Positions 33,463 through 41,991 of a DNA stretch of 64,000 nt are shown one piece after another (the first letter of the stretch is position 1; each line of letters opens with the position of its first letter). This DNA comes from Clostridiales bacterium GWF2_38_85 (GTDB lineage: Bacteria; Bacillota; Clostridia; Oscillospirales; CAG-382). The notes under the pieces were generated by a model. The model had not been told where the DNA came from, ran no database searches, and worked only from the letters and a program-made list of their open reading frames with translations. The position numbers and the translations under genes are program-made. The stretch lies in assembly GCA_001797275.1 (NCBI GenBank), contig MGOY01000018.1:62001-126000 (forward strand). Reading direction: 5' to 3'.

Positions 33463-34950
33463 ATGGCGAAACACAGAGCAAACGGCGAAGGAACTATCAG
33501 AAAGCGCAAAGACGAACGTTGGGAATCTCGCTACTATGATCCACGCGAAAGTGACCCGAAAAAACAGCGCAAATCCATTATTGCCAAAACGCAAAAAGAA
33601 GTCAAGGATAAGCTGAAAGCGGTGTTGGCTGAAATTTCAGGGGGCGCAACCCTTCTTGTAAACGAAAACCCTACCGTTGCGGAATGGATTCCTTTTTGGT
33701 TGAGTGAATATAAAATATCAGATTTGCGGGACAGCACCTATGAAAGCTATGACCGGCACATCACCAACAACATTATCCCCATCATTGGACATTTAAAGTT
33801 AAGAGAACTTACAGGGCTTCATATCCAGCAAATGTACAACCGCTTGCAGGGAGCGAAAGAAAAAGGCGGTTTTGCGCTTGGCGGTGCATCGGTGGCGAAA
33901 ATCAAAAACATTCTATCAGGTGCGTTGCAACAGGCGATTACCAGCAAAATAATCCGCAGCAACCCTGTTGTCGAAACCACGCCGCCCAAAGTTGAGGACA
34001 GCGACATACAAATTCTGACGAAAGCGGAACAAAAGCATTTCATTTCAGTGTTGCCCTTCTTCAATACAGGCAATATGCTTTCGGTCGCTTTGGCTACTGG
34101 TATGCGAATCGGTGAGCTTTGCGCTCTTGATGTTGCAGACATTAACCGAGAACAGAAATATATCGACATCACTAAAACTGCTGGACGGCGTAAAGACAAA
34201 TATACCGGTGTGGTTTCCATTAAAGTAGGCCCACCGAAAACGAAACACAGTGTCCGCAAAATTCCGCTACTGCCGAGCGTGGAAATCATGCTTGATCGTC
34301 AACTCAAATTGAGTCAGGAGATGTGCGAAAAAGCGGGGGCGAATTGGGTTGATAACACGCTTGTTTTCCCAACCGACGAGGGCAACATACACGATTTAAG
34401 CGGCTTGCGTTCATCTATGAAGCGCATCTTGAAGCGGGCAGGATTGCCTCATATGACGATTCATGCCCTGCGTCACACATACGCCACAACCGCATTGAAC
34501 TCAGGTGTTGCCGCGCAGAATGTTGCCAGAATGCTGGGGCATAAAGACGGAGCAACCACCCTGAAATTCTACGCTCACTATATCAACCTCGAAGCCATGA
34601 CACAGCTTAAAACTTTGGAAGAGCAGAATGTTAGCCACCTCGGTATCACCGCAGAGGAATTGCAGAGCGTAATTCTTGGTGCGGAAGCAGCTTTTGAAAA
34701 AACGAGCATTGGCGACCGCATTGATGAAGCTATAATTAAATCGAAAAATATGCCCCCGAAAAAGAGCGTTGAACAGGTGCTTTCTGTATGCGAGGATATT
34801 CTGTGCCAACCCAATGCAAACCTATCCGCGCAGGAGAAAGAGGTCTTGATGGGTGTGCTTGCACAATACACAGTTATGAAACGACGCATTGCTGAGCAGG
34901 AACGGGCGACGAAAAGCAAAAAGCGAGGGGCAAAAGGGCAAGATAGATGA
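33463..34950 (+). CDS. int: Tyrosine recombinase / integrase
   Basis: 495-residue phage-type integrase. It has an N-terminal AP2-like arm-binding domain (GEGTIRKRKDERWESRYYD), a core-binding SAM-like domain (PFWLSEYKISDLRDSTYESYDRHI) and a catalytic domain with ATGMRIGEL (first Arg), HALRHTYAT (His-x-x-Arg) and LGHKDGATTLKFYAHY (His and nucleophile Tyr). The C-terminal 100 residues form a Lys/Arg-rich extension longer than in Tn916 Int. ATG after TGAGGTGAGCGCAG. It moves the island and lies next to the right attachment repeats. Confidence 0.96.
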   Translation: MAKHRANGEGTIRKRKDERWESRYYDPRESDPKKQRKSIIAKTQKEVKDKLKAVLAEISGGATLLVNENPTVAEWIPFWLSEYKISDLRDSTYESYDRHITNNIIPIIGHLKLRELTGLHIQQMYNRLQGAKEKGGFALGGASVAKIKNILSGALQQAITSKIIRSNPVVETTPPKVEDSDIQILTKAEQKHFISVLPFFNTGNMLSVALATGMRIGELCALDVADINREQKYIDITKTAGRRKDKYTGVVSIKVGPPKTKHSVRKIPLLPSVEIMLDRQLKLSQEMCEKAGANWVDNTLVFPTDEGNIHDLSGLRSSMKRILKRAGLPHMTIHALRHTYATTALNSGVAAQNVARMLGHKDGATTLKFYAHYINLEAMTQLKTLEEQNVSHLGITAEELQSVILGAEAAFEKTSIGDRIDEAIIKSKNMPPKKSVEQVLSVCEDILCQPNANLSAQEKEVLMGVLAQYTVMKRRIAEQERATKSKKRGAKGQDR

Positions 34951-34971
34951 ACCTAATGCAGTTCAGTATCA

Positions 34972-35003
34972 TTCGGAACAATAGCCATTTACATTATTCC
35001 GAA
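34972..35003. repeat. Inverted repeat behind int
   Basis: TTCGGAACAAT / ATTATTCCGAA, 11 bp with one mismatch and a 10-base loop, ending at the first direct repeat. May be the int terminator (the T-run is poor) or an arm-type binding site for the recombinase or Xis. Confidence 0.55.
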
Positions 35004-35033
35004 CAAGGGTTTTGGGGTGCAAAAAGGCTGATA
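35004..35033 (+). repeat. Attachment-like direct repeat, copy 1
   Basis: 30-base repeat ending GGTGCAAAAAGGCTGATA. It matches copy 2 at 35519-35548 in 29 of 30 positions. It lies 53 bases after the int stop and marks the probable right end of the present island. Its last six bases, GCTGAT plus A, equal the 5' acceptor strand of the tRNA remnant beside copy 2. Confidence 0.7.
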
Positions 35034-35108
35034 ACGCGCGTCCTGAAGCGGCGATATGCTGAACAGGAACAGGCAAGCTCAAAGAAATCAAAGCCGAAAG
35101 AGCAGTAA
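35028..35108 (+). pseudogene. C-terminal remnant of a second integrase gene
   Basis: An open 26-codon stretch ending VLKRRYAEQEQASSKK...KEQ, closely related to the C-terminus of the intact integrase (VMKRRIAEQERATKSKK). The similarity starts just after direct-repeat copy 1, as if an older related element had been cut there by a later insertion. Not a functional gene. Confidence 0.72.
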
Positions 35109-35168
35109 AAAAGCAATGACGGATTTTTATAATGATATAGCTTAATCAACATTTGCGTTCGCTTATTT

Positions 35169-35417
35169 TTGCGTTTGTGTTTCGGAGCGGATGTCACGGT
35201 AAATGTCCCTGTAAAAGCAGACAATGTCCCTGTAAAACGCAAGGACGAAAGTATAAAAATGCTGCTTGCCAATCCGAATCTGACCGCCGAGGAATTGGCT
35301 TCCACATTCGCGGTGACGGCAAAGACAATCAAGCATGATTTTACCGCTCTCAAAAATGGGGGCAGGATAAAGCGTGGCGGTTCGGATAAGACGGGACATT
35401 GGGAAGTAACTGAGTAA
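35169..35417 (+). pseudogene. Truncated winged-helix C-terminus, AlbA_2/RecG-like regulator fragment
   Basis: About 80 residues that resemble the C-terminal winged helix of ATP-binding AlbA_2 / RecG-like transcriptional regulators (NVPVKADNVPVKRKDESI...LTAEELASTFAVTAKTIKHDFTALKNGGRIKR). The N-terminal AlbA domain is missing and I see no convincing ribosome site, so I read it as a decayed cargo fragment of an earlier insertion. It could still be a small expressed HTH protein. Confidence 0.6.
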
Positions 35418-35518
35418 ATCGTTCCATCCTGTTTCATCTAAGTTCATCGCCGTGGGGGTCAAAATGGGGGTCAAAATGCGATTTTGAGCCAAGTCGAAAA
35501 TGAGAAACCCAGTCATAG

Positions 35519-35548
35519 CAAGGGTTTTCGGGTGCAAAAAGGCTGATA
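35519..35548 (+). repeat. Attachment-like direct repeat, copy 2
   Basis: Second copy of the 30-base repeat, one mismatch from copy 1, joined directly to a tRNA-Thr remnant. It marks the outer limit of the inserted DNA. The two copies bound a 485-base scar holding the integrase remnant and the HTH fragment. Confidence 0.7.
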
Positions 35549-35603
35549 GAGCACTTCCTTGGTAAGAATGAGGTCACGGGTTCGATTCCCGTCATCAGCT
35601 CCA
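35542..35603 (+). pseudogene. Degenerate tRNA-Thr(GGU) 3' remnant at the insertion site
   Basis: GCTGAT acceptor strand, then GAGCACTTCC-TTGGTAA anticodon region (anticodon GGT), variable region, a good T arm (ACGGG TTCGATT CCCGT) and ATCAGC-TCCA at the 3' end. The D arm is absent and the anticodon stem has two mismatches (CTTCC against GAATG), so it cannot be a working tRNA. This is what remains when an element inserts into a tRNA gene; the restored tRNA-Thr should lie at the other end, outside the window. Confidence 0.75.
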
Positions 35604-35608
35604 AAAAC

Positions 35609-35643
35609 ACCCACCCTTGTTTCGCAAGGGTGGGTTGCTTTTA
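35609..35643 (+). terminator. Intrinsic terminator of the former tRNA gene
   Basis: Perfect 11-bp stem (ACCCACCCTTG / CAAGGGTGGGT) with a five-base loop, then TGCTTTT. It lies six bases after the tRNA remnant and shields the chromosomal genes from island transcripts. Confidence 0.88.
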
Positions 35644-35700
35644 TATGTAAATGCTCATATTTAGTAATTATTATTTTGTCAAACTAATTTTCATTTTAGG

Positions 35701-35729
35701 TTGTTATTTTGTTAACAGTATAGTATAAT
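35701..35729 (+). promoter_or_regulatory. Sigma-A promoter of the DUF6259 gene
   Basis: -35 TTGTTA (35701-35706), 17-base spacer, -10 TATAAT (35724-35729). The gene starts 53 bases downstream behind GAAAGGA. First promoter of the chromosomal flank. Confidence 0.75.
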
Positions 35730-35781
35730 TGTTTAAAACAAAAATGTATGTTTTACATTTGATTTTGAAAGGAATTTAATT

Positions 35782-37833
35782 ATGAAACCTGCTGAAACTA
35801 AGGACTTCCGCCTTGTAACCGGCGGATTGTCTGTAACTCTCAGTAAAACAGGCACGGGTATCTCACTCAAATCAATCAAAGATACCAGGAACTCAAAGAA
35901 GTTGTTATCAGAGCCAAGAGTATTGTTCACAATGAAGGCGGTTGTGCTTGCCACCAACGAAACAATTTCGGCTGATTCACAGACAGGCTGGAACTTTGTT
36001 GATGTAATAAAAGCATCGGACAAGCTTTATACAATCATCCTGTCAGGAAATGAGAAGCTTTCGGGTGTAACAGTAACGATTACCGCATCACTTGAAGGCA
36101 ACAGAATTACATGGAAGATATCACTTGTTAACGACAACAGCGAAATATCGTTGACAGAATGCGATTATCCGATTCTTTCGTTTGATTCCAAAACCGACAA
36201 TATGTTCTTCTCACCATATGGCTGCGGTGAAATATATTCATCCGCAAAAGAGGGAGGATTTCTGTCAGAACAAAATTATCCTTCGTACGGCGCATCAATG
36301 CAATACCTCGCATTCTGGAACGAGAAATCAAGAAGAGGCATATATTGCGGACTTCATGATCCAGCTCCGGCATACAAGAAAATACACTATTCAAGAAAAG
36401 CAGACGAAAAAGCATTTACGCTTAAAATCGTACTACCGCTCACCAATACCGACATTGGTGCGAACTCGCAGGAGCTTTACGGCAAGTGTGTCTGGGAATT
36501 GTTTGACGGCGACTGGTACGATGCAGCACTTATATACAGAGACTGGGTGTGGAACGAAGCACGCTGGATGACAAGATACAAACCGCTGCCCGAATGGATG
36601 AAGAAGAACAACCATTGGTGGCTGCTGCACAACATGGACGGGTTCAAAGCCGAGGATGTTGCCGAGCTTAACAAAGACCTCGGTGTTGACAGTGCAACTC
36701 ATATCTATTACTGGCACCAGATTCCGTTTGATAACGATTATCCGCACTATTTCCCGCTAAAGCAGGAATACTTCGATCTGATTCAAGACCTAAAGAAGCT
36801 GGGTATCAGAACAATGACTTATATCAACGGCAGGCTTTGGGACACAAAGGACAGAGGTATGGAGGACTGGCAGTTTTCATCTGTTGCCAAGCCATATACA
36901 ACAAAAGAAAAAGACGGAACTATGTTTATTGAAAAATACAACTCAGAGGAAGCCGATGGTAGTAAAGTTGAGCTGTCAATAATGTGTCCGTCAAGCGCAG
37001 TATGGCAGGAGAAGGTCAAGGAAATCGTTGACCGCTTGTTTAATGAAGTCGGTGTTGATGCGGTCTACATAGATCAGATTGCAGCAGCAAAACCGAATTT
37101 GTGTCAGGATAAGACACACAACCATCCGGCAGGCGGCGGCACATGGTGGTGCGACAGCTATAACAACCTGCTCGACCATGTTGTCCGCACAATGCCGGAG
37201 AACTGTACATTGACAACAGAATGCACAGCCGATCCGTTTATGAAATACATGAGTGCATATCTCTCATGGCTCTGGGTTAAGAATAGTCAGGTTCCGGCAT
37301 TCCCGGCAATCTACAGCGATTACATGGCAACCTTCGGTATCTGCTACAGCTCGTTCAAGGATAACGACGGTGTATGTATGCGTGTTTATTTTGCACAATC
37401 GTTGCTATATGGCGAACAGATGGGCTGGATGCGTCCGGAGCAGTATAAAGAGCTGCCATTCAAGGGCTTTTATAAAAAGCTGGTAAGACTGCGTGCAAAG
37501 CTCGGTGAGTATTTCTATGACGGCAGAATGCTCAGACCACCCTATCTGAAGGATAACGCGCCGAGAATGTACAGTACAAATGCAACAGAAGCGTATGGCG
37601 GAATTATTGATTACGCAGCGGTACAAGGCGGTTTGTGGCAGAGAAAGAGGGACGACAAACAATTGCTACTCCTAATTAATACACAGGAATGCGAAACTGT
37701 TACCCAAATTACAACCGATGCACCTGACGGTACATATGATCTGAACAGTGATGTAAGCGGTAAGTTAATTATAAAAGAAGGCAGAGCAAATATAACATTA
37801 CCGGCACTTTCAGTCGCCTATATTGAGATATGA
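35782..37833 (+). CDS. DUF6259 family glycoside-hydrolase-like protein
   Basis: 683-residue protein with a beta-rich N-terminal domain (about 1-240), a TIM-barrel-like middle (SATHIYYWHQIPFDNDYPHYF; GIRTMTYINGRLWD; GVDAVYIDQIAAAKPNLC; NCTLTTECTADPFM) and a C-terminal beta domain. The IDQ and TEC segments at the strand ends sit where retaining glycosidases place catalytic acids, so a carbohydrate-active role is likely. I place it in DUF6259; the substrate is unknown. No signal peptide, so cytoplasmic. It overlaps the radical SAM gene by four bases. Confidence 0.72.
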   Translation: MKPAETKDFRLVTGGLSVTLSKTGTGISLKSIKDTRNSKKLLSEPRVLFTMKAVVLATNETISADSQTGWNFVDVIKASDKLYTIILSGNEKLSGVTVTITASLEGNRITWKISLVNDNSEISLTECDYPILSFDSKTDNMFFSPYGCGEIYSSAKEGGFLSEQNYPSYGASMQYLAFWNEKSRRGIYCGLHDPAPAYKKIHYSRKADEKAFTLKIVLPLTNTDIGANSQELYGKCVWELFDGDWYDAALIYRDWVWNEARWMTRYKPLPEWMKKNNHWWLLHNMDGFKAEDVAELNKDLGVDSATHIYYWHQIPFDNDYPHYFPLKQEYFDLIQDLKKLGIRTMTYINGRLWDTKDRGMEDWQFSSVAKPYTTKEKDGTMFIEKYNSEEADGSKVELSIMCPSSAVWQEKVKEIVDRLFNEVGVDAVYIDQIAAAKPNLCQDKTHNHPAGGGTWWCDSYNNLLDHVVRTMPENCTLTTECTADPFMKYMSAYLSWLWVKNSQVPAFPAIYSDYMATFGICYSSFKDNDGVCMRVYFAQSLLYGEQMGWMRPEQYKELPFKGFYKKLVRLRAKLGEYFYDGRMLRPPYLKDNAPRMYSTNATEAYGGIIDYAAVQGGLWQRKRDDKQLLLLINTQECETVTQITTDAPDGTYDLNSDVSGKLIIKEGRANITLPALSVAYIEI

Positions 37834-38714
37834 AAACCATACCCGCTAAAACAATTGTATCAAGCTATACTGAGTGCGGATGGTTCGGCTCTAATTACAA
37901 TATGAACATTTACAAGGGTTGCTGTCATGGCTGTATCTATTGTGACAGCAGAAGTGAGTGTTATCAGATTGACAATTTCGACGAGGTCCGAGCTAAAGAA
38001 AACGCACTTGAAATCATTGAAAAAGATTTGCGATCAAAGCGAAAAAAAGGGATTATAATAACCGGTTCAATGAGTGATCCTTATAATCCCTTTGAGAGGG
38101 AATATGAGCTGACACGCGGTGCATTGAAGCTGATTGATATGTACAATTTCGGGGTTGTCATAGATACAAAAAGCGATCTTGTACTTCGTGATATTGATAT
38201 CCTGCAAAATATAAAGTCGCATTCGCCTGCGGTTGTTAATTTCACTGTAACAACAGCTGATAATGTATTATGTAAACAAATCGAACGCAATGTCTGCACT
38301 TCGTCAAAACGCTTTGAAGCAATCAAAAAGCTTACTGACAGCGGTATATCCTGCGGTGTTCTTTTGATGCCGATATTGCCATTTATCAATGATACCGAAG
38401 AAAATATTCATGATATAGTCCAAAAATCAGCAGAGAGCGGAGCACGGTGGATATATTCTGGCGGCAACTTCGGCGTTACTCTGCGTATAAACCAACGAGA
38501 GTATTTTTATCAAATGCTTGATGAACATTTCCCTGGAATCAAAAATAATTATGTAAACTTATTCGGCGACAGTTATTTGTGTATTTCTCCAAAAAATGAA
38601 AAGCTGAATAAATTATTTGTCAGTGAATGCAGAAAATACAGGCTGCTGTATCGTATGGAGAATATATTAGAAGAAATTCGCAAAGAATTTGTTGAAAACC
38701 AAATAAAATTTTGA
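37830..38714 (+). CDS. SPL-family radical SAM protein
   Basis: 294-residue radical SAM enzyme with the cluster motif CHGCIYCDS near residue 34 (Cx3Cx2C counting from CCHGC) and the following GSMSDPYNPFEREY and PILPFINDTEENI segments typical of the spore-photoproduct-lyase-like SplB family. True DNA-repair SplB proteins are longer and have a conserved C-terminal Cys; that assignment is not made here. Start overlaps the DUF6259 stop (ATGA). Confidence 0.88.
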   Translation: MKTIPAKTIVSSYTECGWFGSNYNMNIYKGCCHGCIYCDSRSECYQIDNFDEVRAKENALEIIEKDLRSKRKKGIIITGSMSDPYNPFEREYELTRGALKLIDMYNFGVVIDTKSDLVLRDIDILQNIKSHSPAVVNFTVTTADNVLCKQIERNVCTSSKRFEAIKKLTDSGISCGVLLMPILPFINDTEENIHDIVQKSAESGARWIYSGGNFGVTLRINQREYFYQMLDEHFPGIKNNYVNLFGDSYLCISPKNEKLNKLFVSECRKYRLLYRMENILEEIRKEFVENQIKF

Positions 38715-38731
38715 CATAGAAAATTAACAGA

Positions 38732-38766
38732 AAACAGAGCGGAAATAATCCGCCCTGTTTCTTTTT
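38732..38766 (+). terminator. Intrinsic terminator
   Basis: 11-bp stem with one mismatch (AAACAGAGCGG / CCGCCCTGTTT), seven-base loop, followed by CTTTTTC. It closes the DUF6259-radical SAM operon. Confidence 0.75.
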
Positions 38767-38789
38767 CAGCGCATAAGCCCACCAGAGAC

Positions 38790-39023
38790 TTATATATCAT
38801 CAAAACGCTGACTCGGAGCTTCATTTGTTGTTTTCGGTACAATTTTGTTTAAATCATCGGGATAAATATCATTATTAGATAAATCATCACCGACAACATC
38901 AAGATCGTATGCCTGAAACATAACTCCGTTTTGTCGTCTTCTCAACTTTTCGTCGGGATAATAGAAGTTATTAAGCCCTACACCTCTCGGAAAAGTATCT
39001 TTTTTTTGCTTCTTCTTTTTCAT
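38790..39023 (-). CDS. Small charged protein, tentative
   Basis: 77-residue ORF starting MKKKKQKK with acidic second half (DLDVVGDDLSNND). It fills an otherwise empty 500-base stretch and its amino-acid use looks protein-like, but I see no ribosome site before the ATG. I know no family. Could be a true small gene or a chance ORF. Confidence 0.42.
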   Translation of the reverse strand: MKKKKQKKDTFPRGVGLNNFYYPDEKLRRRQNGVMFQAYDLDVVGDDLSNNDIYPDDLNKIVPKTTNEAPSQRFDDI

Positions 39024-39160
39024 ATCGCCGTAATCATCATTTCTTGTTTTACGAGCGTTTTCAACGACAAACCTATTTTAAAGGTTATCCTCCTTTAGAG
39101 GACACAATTATTATGAGCCATACAATAAAAAATATTCAAAATATCAAAAGGAAATTTTTA

Positions 39161-39189
39161 TTGTTAAAATTACTATTATGTGTTATATT
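39161..39189 (+). promoter_or_regulatory. Promoter of the glycosyltransferase-CsaB gene
   Basis: -35 TTGTTA (39161-39166), 17-base spacer, -10 TATATT (39184-39189), 28 bases before the GTG start at 39218. Its position argues against the upstream ATGs used in the ORF track. Confidence 0.65.
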
Positions 39190-39217
39190 TAATATAGCAT
39201 GTAAAGGTGGTGAACAA

Positions 39218-41419
39218 GTGCGTATTGTTGTTACAACAATGTCAATGAATATAGGTGGTGCGGAAACTCATGTCTTTGAGCTTGTTAAGGAGCTTGACAG
39301 ACGGGGTTTTGAAGTGTTGCTTATTTCATCCGGGGGTATTATTGCTGATAGATTGAAAAATGAATGTAAAAATGTAAAAACAGAAACTATTCTGCTTCAT
39401 AAACGCACACCGATATTATTTTTATCGTTCTTTAATATGTTGTTAAAAGTAAGAAAATTTAAGCCTGATCTTATCCATGCGCACGGACGTATACCATCGT
39501 TTATCTCCAAAATAGTTTCAAAGCTACTCCGTATTCCTTTTATTGTTACAGCTCACGGACTTTATAAGGACAGTATTCTGACCAAAGCATTGACGTATTG
39601 GGGCGATGTTACTCTTGCTGTCAGCTCGGATATTAAAACACATCTAAATAATTATTATAAAGTAAATAAAAATAATATTTTAATACAAAATAACGGAATC
39701 GATATCAATAAATATAAAATATTGTCTGATGAACAAAAAAATGCATCTAAAAAAGAATTTCTCGAAACACTCGAATTGTATGAAAATCAGAGAATAATCC
39801 TGTCGGTCAGTCGGCTTGAACCCGATGCATACCTTTGTGTTTATGAGCTGCTTGAAGCAGCCGAACGGTTATATGAAATCAATCAGAACAGTATTTTAGT
39901 TATAGCCGGTGGTGGTGGATTATTAAATGATATAAGAGAAAAAGCAGCACAGATAAATCAAAAGCTCGATAAAGATTTTATTTTTATCCTTGGTTCAAGA
40001 AGTGATATAGAGCTGTTGGCAAATATCGCCGATTGTTTTGTCGGCAGCGCAAGAAGTGCAATCGAAGCTGCCACCTGCGGTTGTCCGGTCATTGTGGCAG
40101 GAGGGGCATACCTGGGTCGAGTTAATCATGAAAATTTTGATGAGTGTATAAATACAAACTTTACAGCAAGATTGCGTAAGGGTTTTGATATTTCAAGAAT
40201 GATAACAGAAATCAATAAAGCTGAGAGAAGCGGGTTCGAAGCAGTTCTTCAGGCATATATTTCAAAGAATTATTCGATTGAGAATTCCTGCAACACAGCA
40301 ATTGAAGCTTATCATACGGCACTTCGCAGGAAAAGCAAATTTGATTGTGTTATGTTTGGTTATTATGGCTGCGGAAATTTTGGTGATGATGCTTTACTTG
40401 AGATTATTCTGCGTAATCTGAGAAATAAAATACCTTATTTGAAAATTTGTGTTGCTGTCGGTAAGTATTTACACCCGAGCAGTTATGCAATTCAGAATGA
40501 TGTCAGGATGATAAACAGATATAATCCGTTATCAATCTTTCACACCATGCTGCATGCTAAAGTATGTTTTTTCGGCGGAGGATCATTATTGCAGGATACA
40601 ACCTCAACACGATCATTTATTTATTATATGACCTTGCTCAGACTCGCAAAAATTTTCAGATTGAAAACCATATTTTATGCCAATGGTATTGGCGAAATTA
40701 CGAAGGGTAAAAACAGAGAGCGGCTCCATAAATTCAAAGGCAAAATTGATCTTTGCCTTATACGAGATATGAAATCATATAACCTGTTAAAAGATGTGGC
40801 TCCCGATATATCAGATAACATACATATCACCGCAGACGAATGTGTGCTTTTTGAACCAAAACGGCGCACAAAGCTCACTGTTAAGCCAAAAAAGAATCTT
40901 TGCCTGATCCTCAAGGAAATGCGGAGTTGTGATTTCGATGGCATTTTCACGGCTTTAAATTCGTTCTGCAACGAATATACATTGATACCGATGATTGTTA
41001 TTATGGATATAGTAAAAGATGCGGCGATCAGTAATAAAGCGTTACAAAGCGTCAAAAACAGCTGCATTACTGAGATAAAGGATGAGCATGAGCTGATTGA
41101 GCTTATGGAAGACAGCGCGGTTATTATGTCAACCAGACTGCACGGGCTGGTTTTTGCAACAGTTGCAGGAATCGCTCCTGTGGCAGTTACAAACGAACCC
41201 AAGTTGATATCATTCATGGAACAGTTAAATGAAACTGAGTTTACAATAAGCTCAGATTATGTAAACGAGAATAGTATGTATGAAATGCTGAAGAAAGCAT
41301 TTGATGAAAGAGCCGAAAGAAACGCGAAGGCAAAAGAATCACTTGAAAAGCTGAGAAAAGAAGCAAGACAGAATGCCGATGAGGTTGTAAAGTTTTTAGG
41401 TGATAAAGAGGGAAAATAA
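39218..41419 (+). CDS. Fusion: GT4 glycosyltransferase + CsaB-like polysaccharide pyruvyltransferase
   Basis: 733-residue two-domain protein. Residues 1 to about 375 form a GT4 (group 1) glycosyltransferase (MNIGGAETHVFEL near residue 7; DLIHAHGRIPSF; ILSVSRLEPDAYLCVYELLEA). The rest is a CsaB-type pyruvyltransferase (FGYYGCGNFGDDALLE; CFFGGGSLLQD; VIMSTRLHGLVFA). CsaB pyruvylates cell-wall polysaccharide so that SLH-domain proteins can anchor. I use GTG 39218 behind AAAGGTGG, supported by a promoter just upstream; the track start is 58 codons earlier and would contain that promoter. The next gene, ruvX, begins five bases after the stop. Confidence 0.88.
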   Translation: MRIVVTTMSMNIGGAETHVFELVKELDRRGFEVLLISSGGIIADRLKNECKNVKTETILLHKRTPILFLSFFNMLLKVRKFKPDLIHAHGRIPSFISKIVSKLLRIPFIVTAHGLYKDSILTKALTYWGDVTLAVSSDIKTHLNNYYKVNKNNILIQNNGIDINKYKILSDEQKNASKKEFLETLELYENQRIILSVSRLEPDAYLCVYELLEAAERLYEINQNSILVIAGGGGLLNDIREKAAQINQKLDKDFIFILGSRSDIELLANIADCFVGSARSAIEAATCGCPVIVAGGAYLGRVNHENFDECINTNFTARLRKGFDISRMITEINKAERSGFEAVLQAYISKNYSIENSCNTAIEAYHTALRRKSKFDCVMFGYYGCGNFGDDALLEIILRNLRNKIPYLKICVAVGKYLHPSSYAIQNDVRMINRYNPLSIFHTMLHAKVCFFGGGSLLQDTTSTRSFIYYMTLLRLAKIFRLKTIFYANGIGEITKGKNRERLHKFKGKIDLCLIRDMKSYNLLKDVAPDISDNIHITADECVLFEPKRRTKLTVKPKKNLCLILKEMRSCDFDGIFTALNSFCNEYTLIPMIVIMDIVKDAAISNKALQSVKNSCITEIKDEHELIELMEDSAVIMSTRLHGLVFATVAGIAPVAVTNEPKLISFMEQLNETEFTISSDYVNENSMYEMLKKAFDERAERNAKAKESLEKLRKEARQNADEVVKFLGDKEGK

Positions 41420-41423
41420 GCTG

Positions 41424-41837
41424 ATGAGAATAATATGTTTTGATTACGGCGAAAAAAGAATAGGTGTTGCAGTCTCGGACCTGAGGAGTATACTTGCGTC
41501 CGGGACAAAGACATTGACAGTTCGGGGATTTTCCCATGCTGTTGAACTTGCTGCCGAAGAAATCAAACAACAGGGTGCTGAACGAATTGTTGTAGGGCTG
41601 CCAAAAAATATGAACGGCAGCGAAGCGGCAAGTGCTGAGAAAGCAAGAAAATTTGGTGTCAGCGTTGCAGAGAAGTCTGGTGTCGAAGTCGTTTATTTTG
41701 ATGAACGAATGACAACAATGCAAGCCCACAAATATCTTAACCAAACAGAATACTTCGGTAAAAAGCGTAAAGCTGTTATTGACACACTGTCAGCTCAGAT
41801 CATTCTTCAGGATTACCTTGATTCATTAAGAAAGTGA
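41424..41837 (+). CDS. ruvX: Putative Holliday junction resolvase RuvX/YqgF
   Basis: 137-residue YqgF protein: MRIICFDYGEKRIGVAVSD (RNase H-like first strand with Asp and DxG), VVGLPKNMNGSE, and VVYFDERMTTMQAHKYL, with AVIDTLSAQIILQDYLDS at the C-terminus giving the last acidic residue. The family is linked to pre-16S rRNA processing and to Holliday junction resolution. Start ATG at 41424 after AGAGGGAAAATAAG. Confidence 0.93.
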   Translation: MRIICFDYGEKRIGVAVSDLRSILASGTKTLTVRGFSHAVELAAEEIKQQGAERIVVGLPKNMNGSEAASAEKARKFGVSVAEKSGVEVVYFDERMTTMQAHKYLNQTEYFGKKRKAVIDTLSAQIILQDYLDSLRK

Positions 41838-41947
41838 GAGATTTTAAAGAAAGCTGATCAAATTGTAACAATTAACATTTTATTATAAAAGTTTTTGCGG
41901 AGCTTTTTTCAAAAAGCGACCGTATCTTTAACTCGTACTCATTAACA

Positions 41948-41980
41948 CAGCCTGCAGAAAATCCTGCAGGCTGTTGCATT
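41948..41980. terminator. Bidirectional hairpin between convergent genes
   Basis: Perfect 10-bp stem (CAGCCTGCAG / CTGCAGGCTG) with a six-base loop, between ruvX and the lipoprotein gene. The T-run on the + side is interrupted (TTGCATT), so a modest terminator. Confidence 0.6.
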
Positions 41981-41991
41981 ATAGCCGTATA

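Noticed and set aside
35519-35603. An intact tRNA-Thr gene
   Set aside because: The D arm is missing and the anticodon stem has two mismatches; only the acceptor and T arm are good, so it is a remnant.
37830-38714. True spore photoproduct lyase SplB
   Set aside because: The protein has the family's radical SAM core, but I could not identify the C-terminal Cys and DNA-repair features, so only the family is named.
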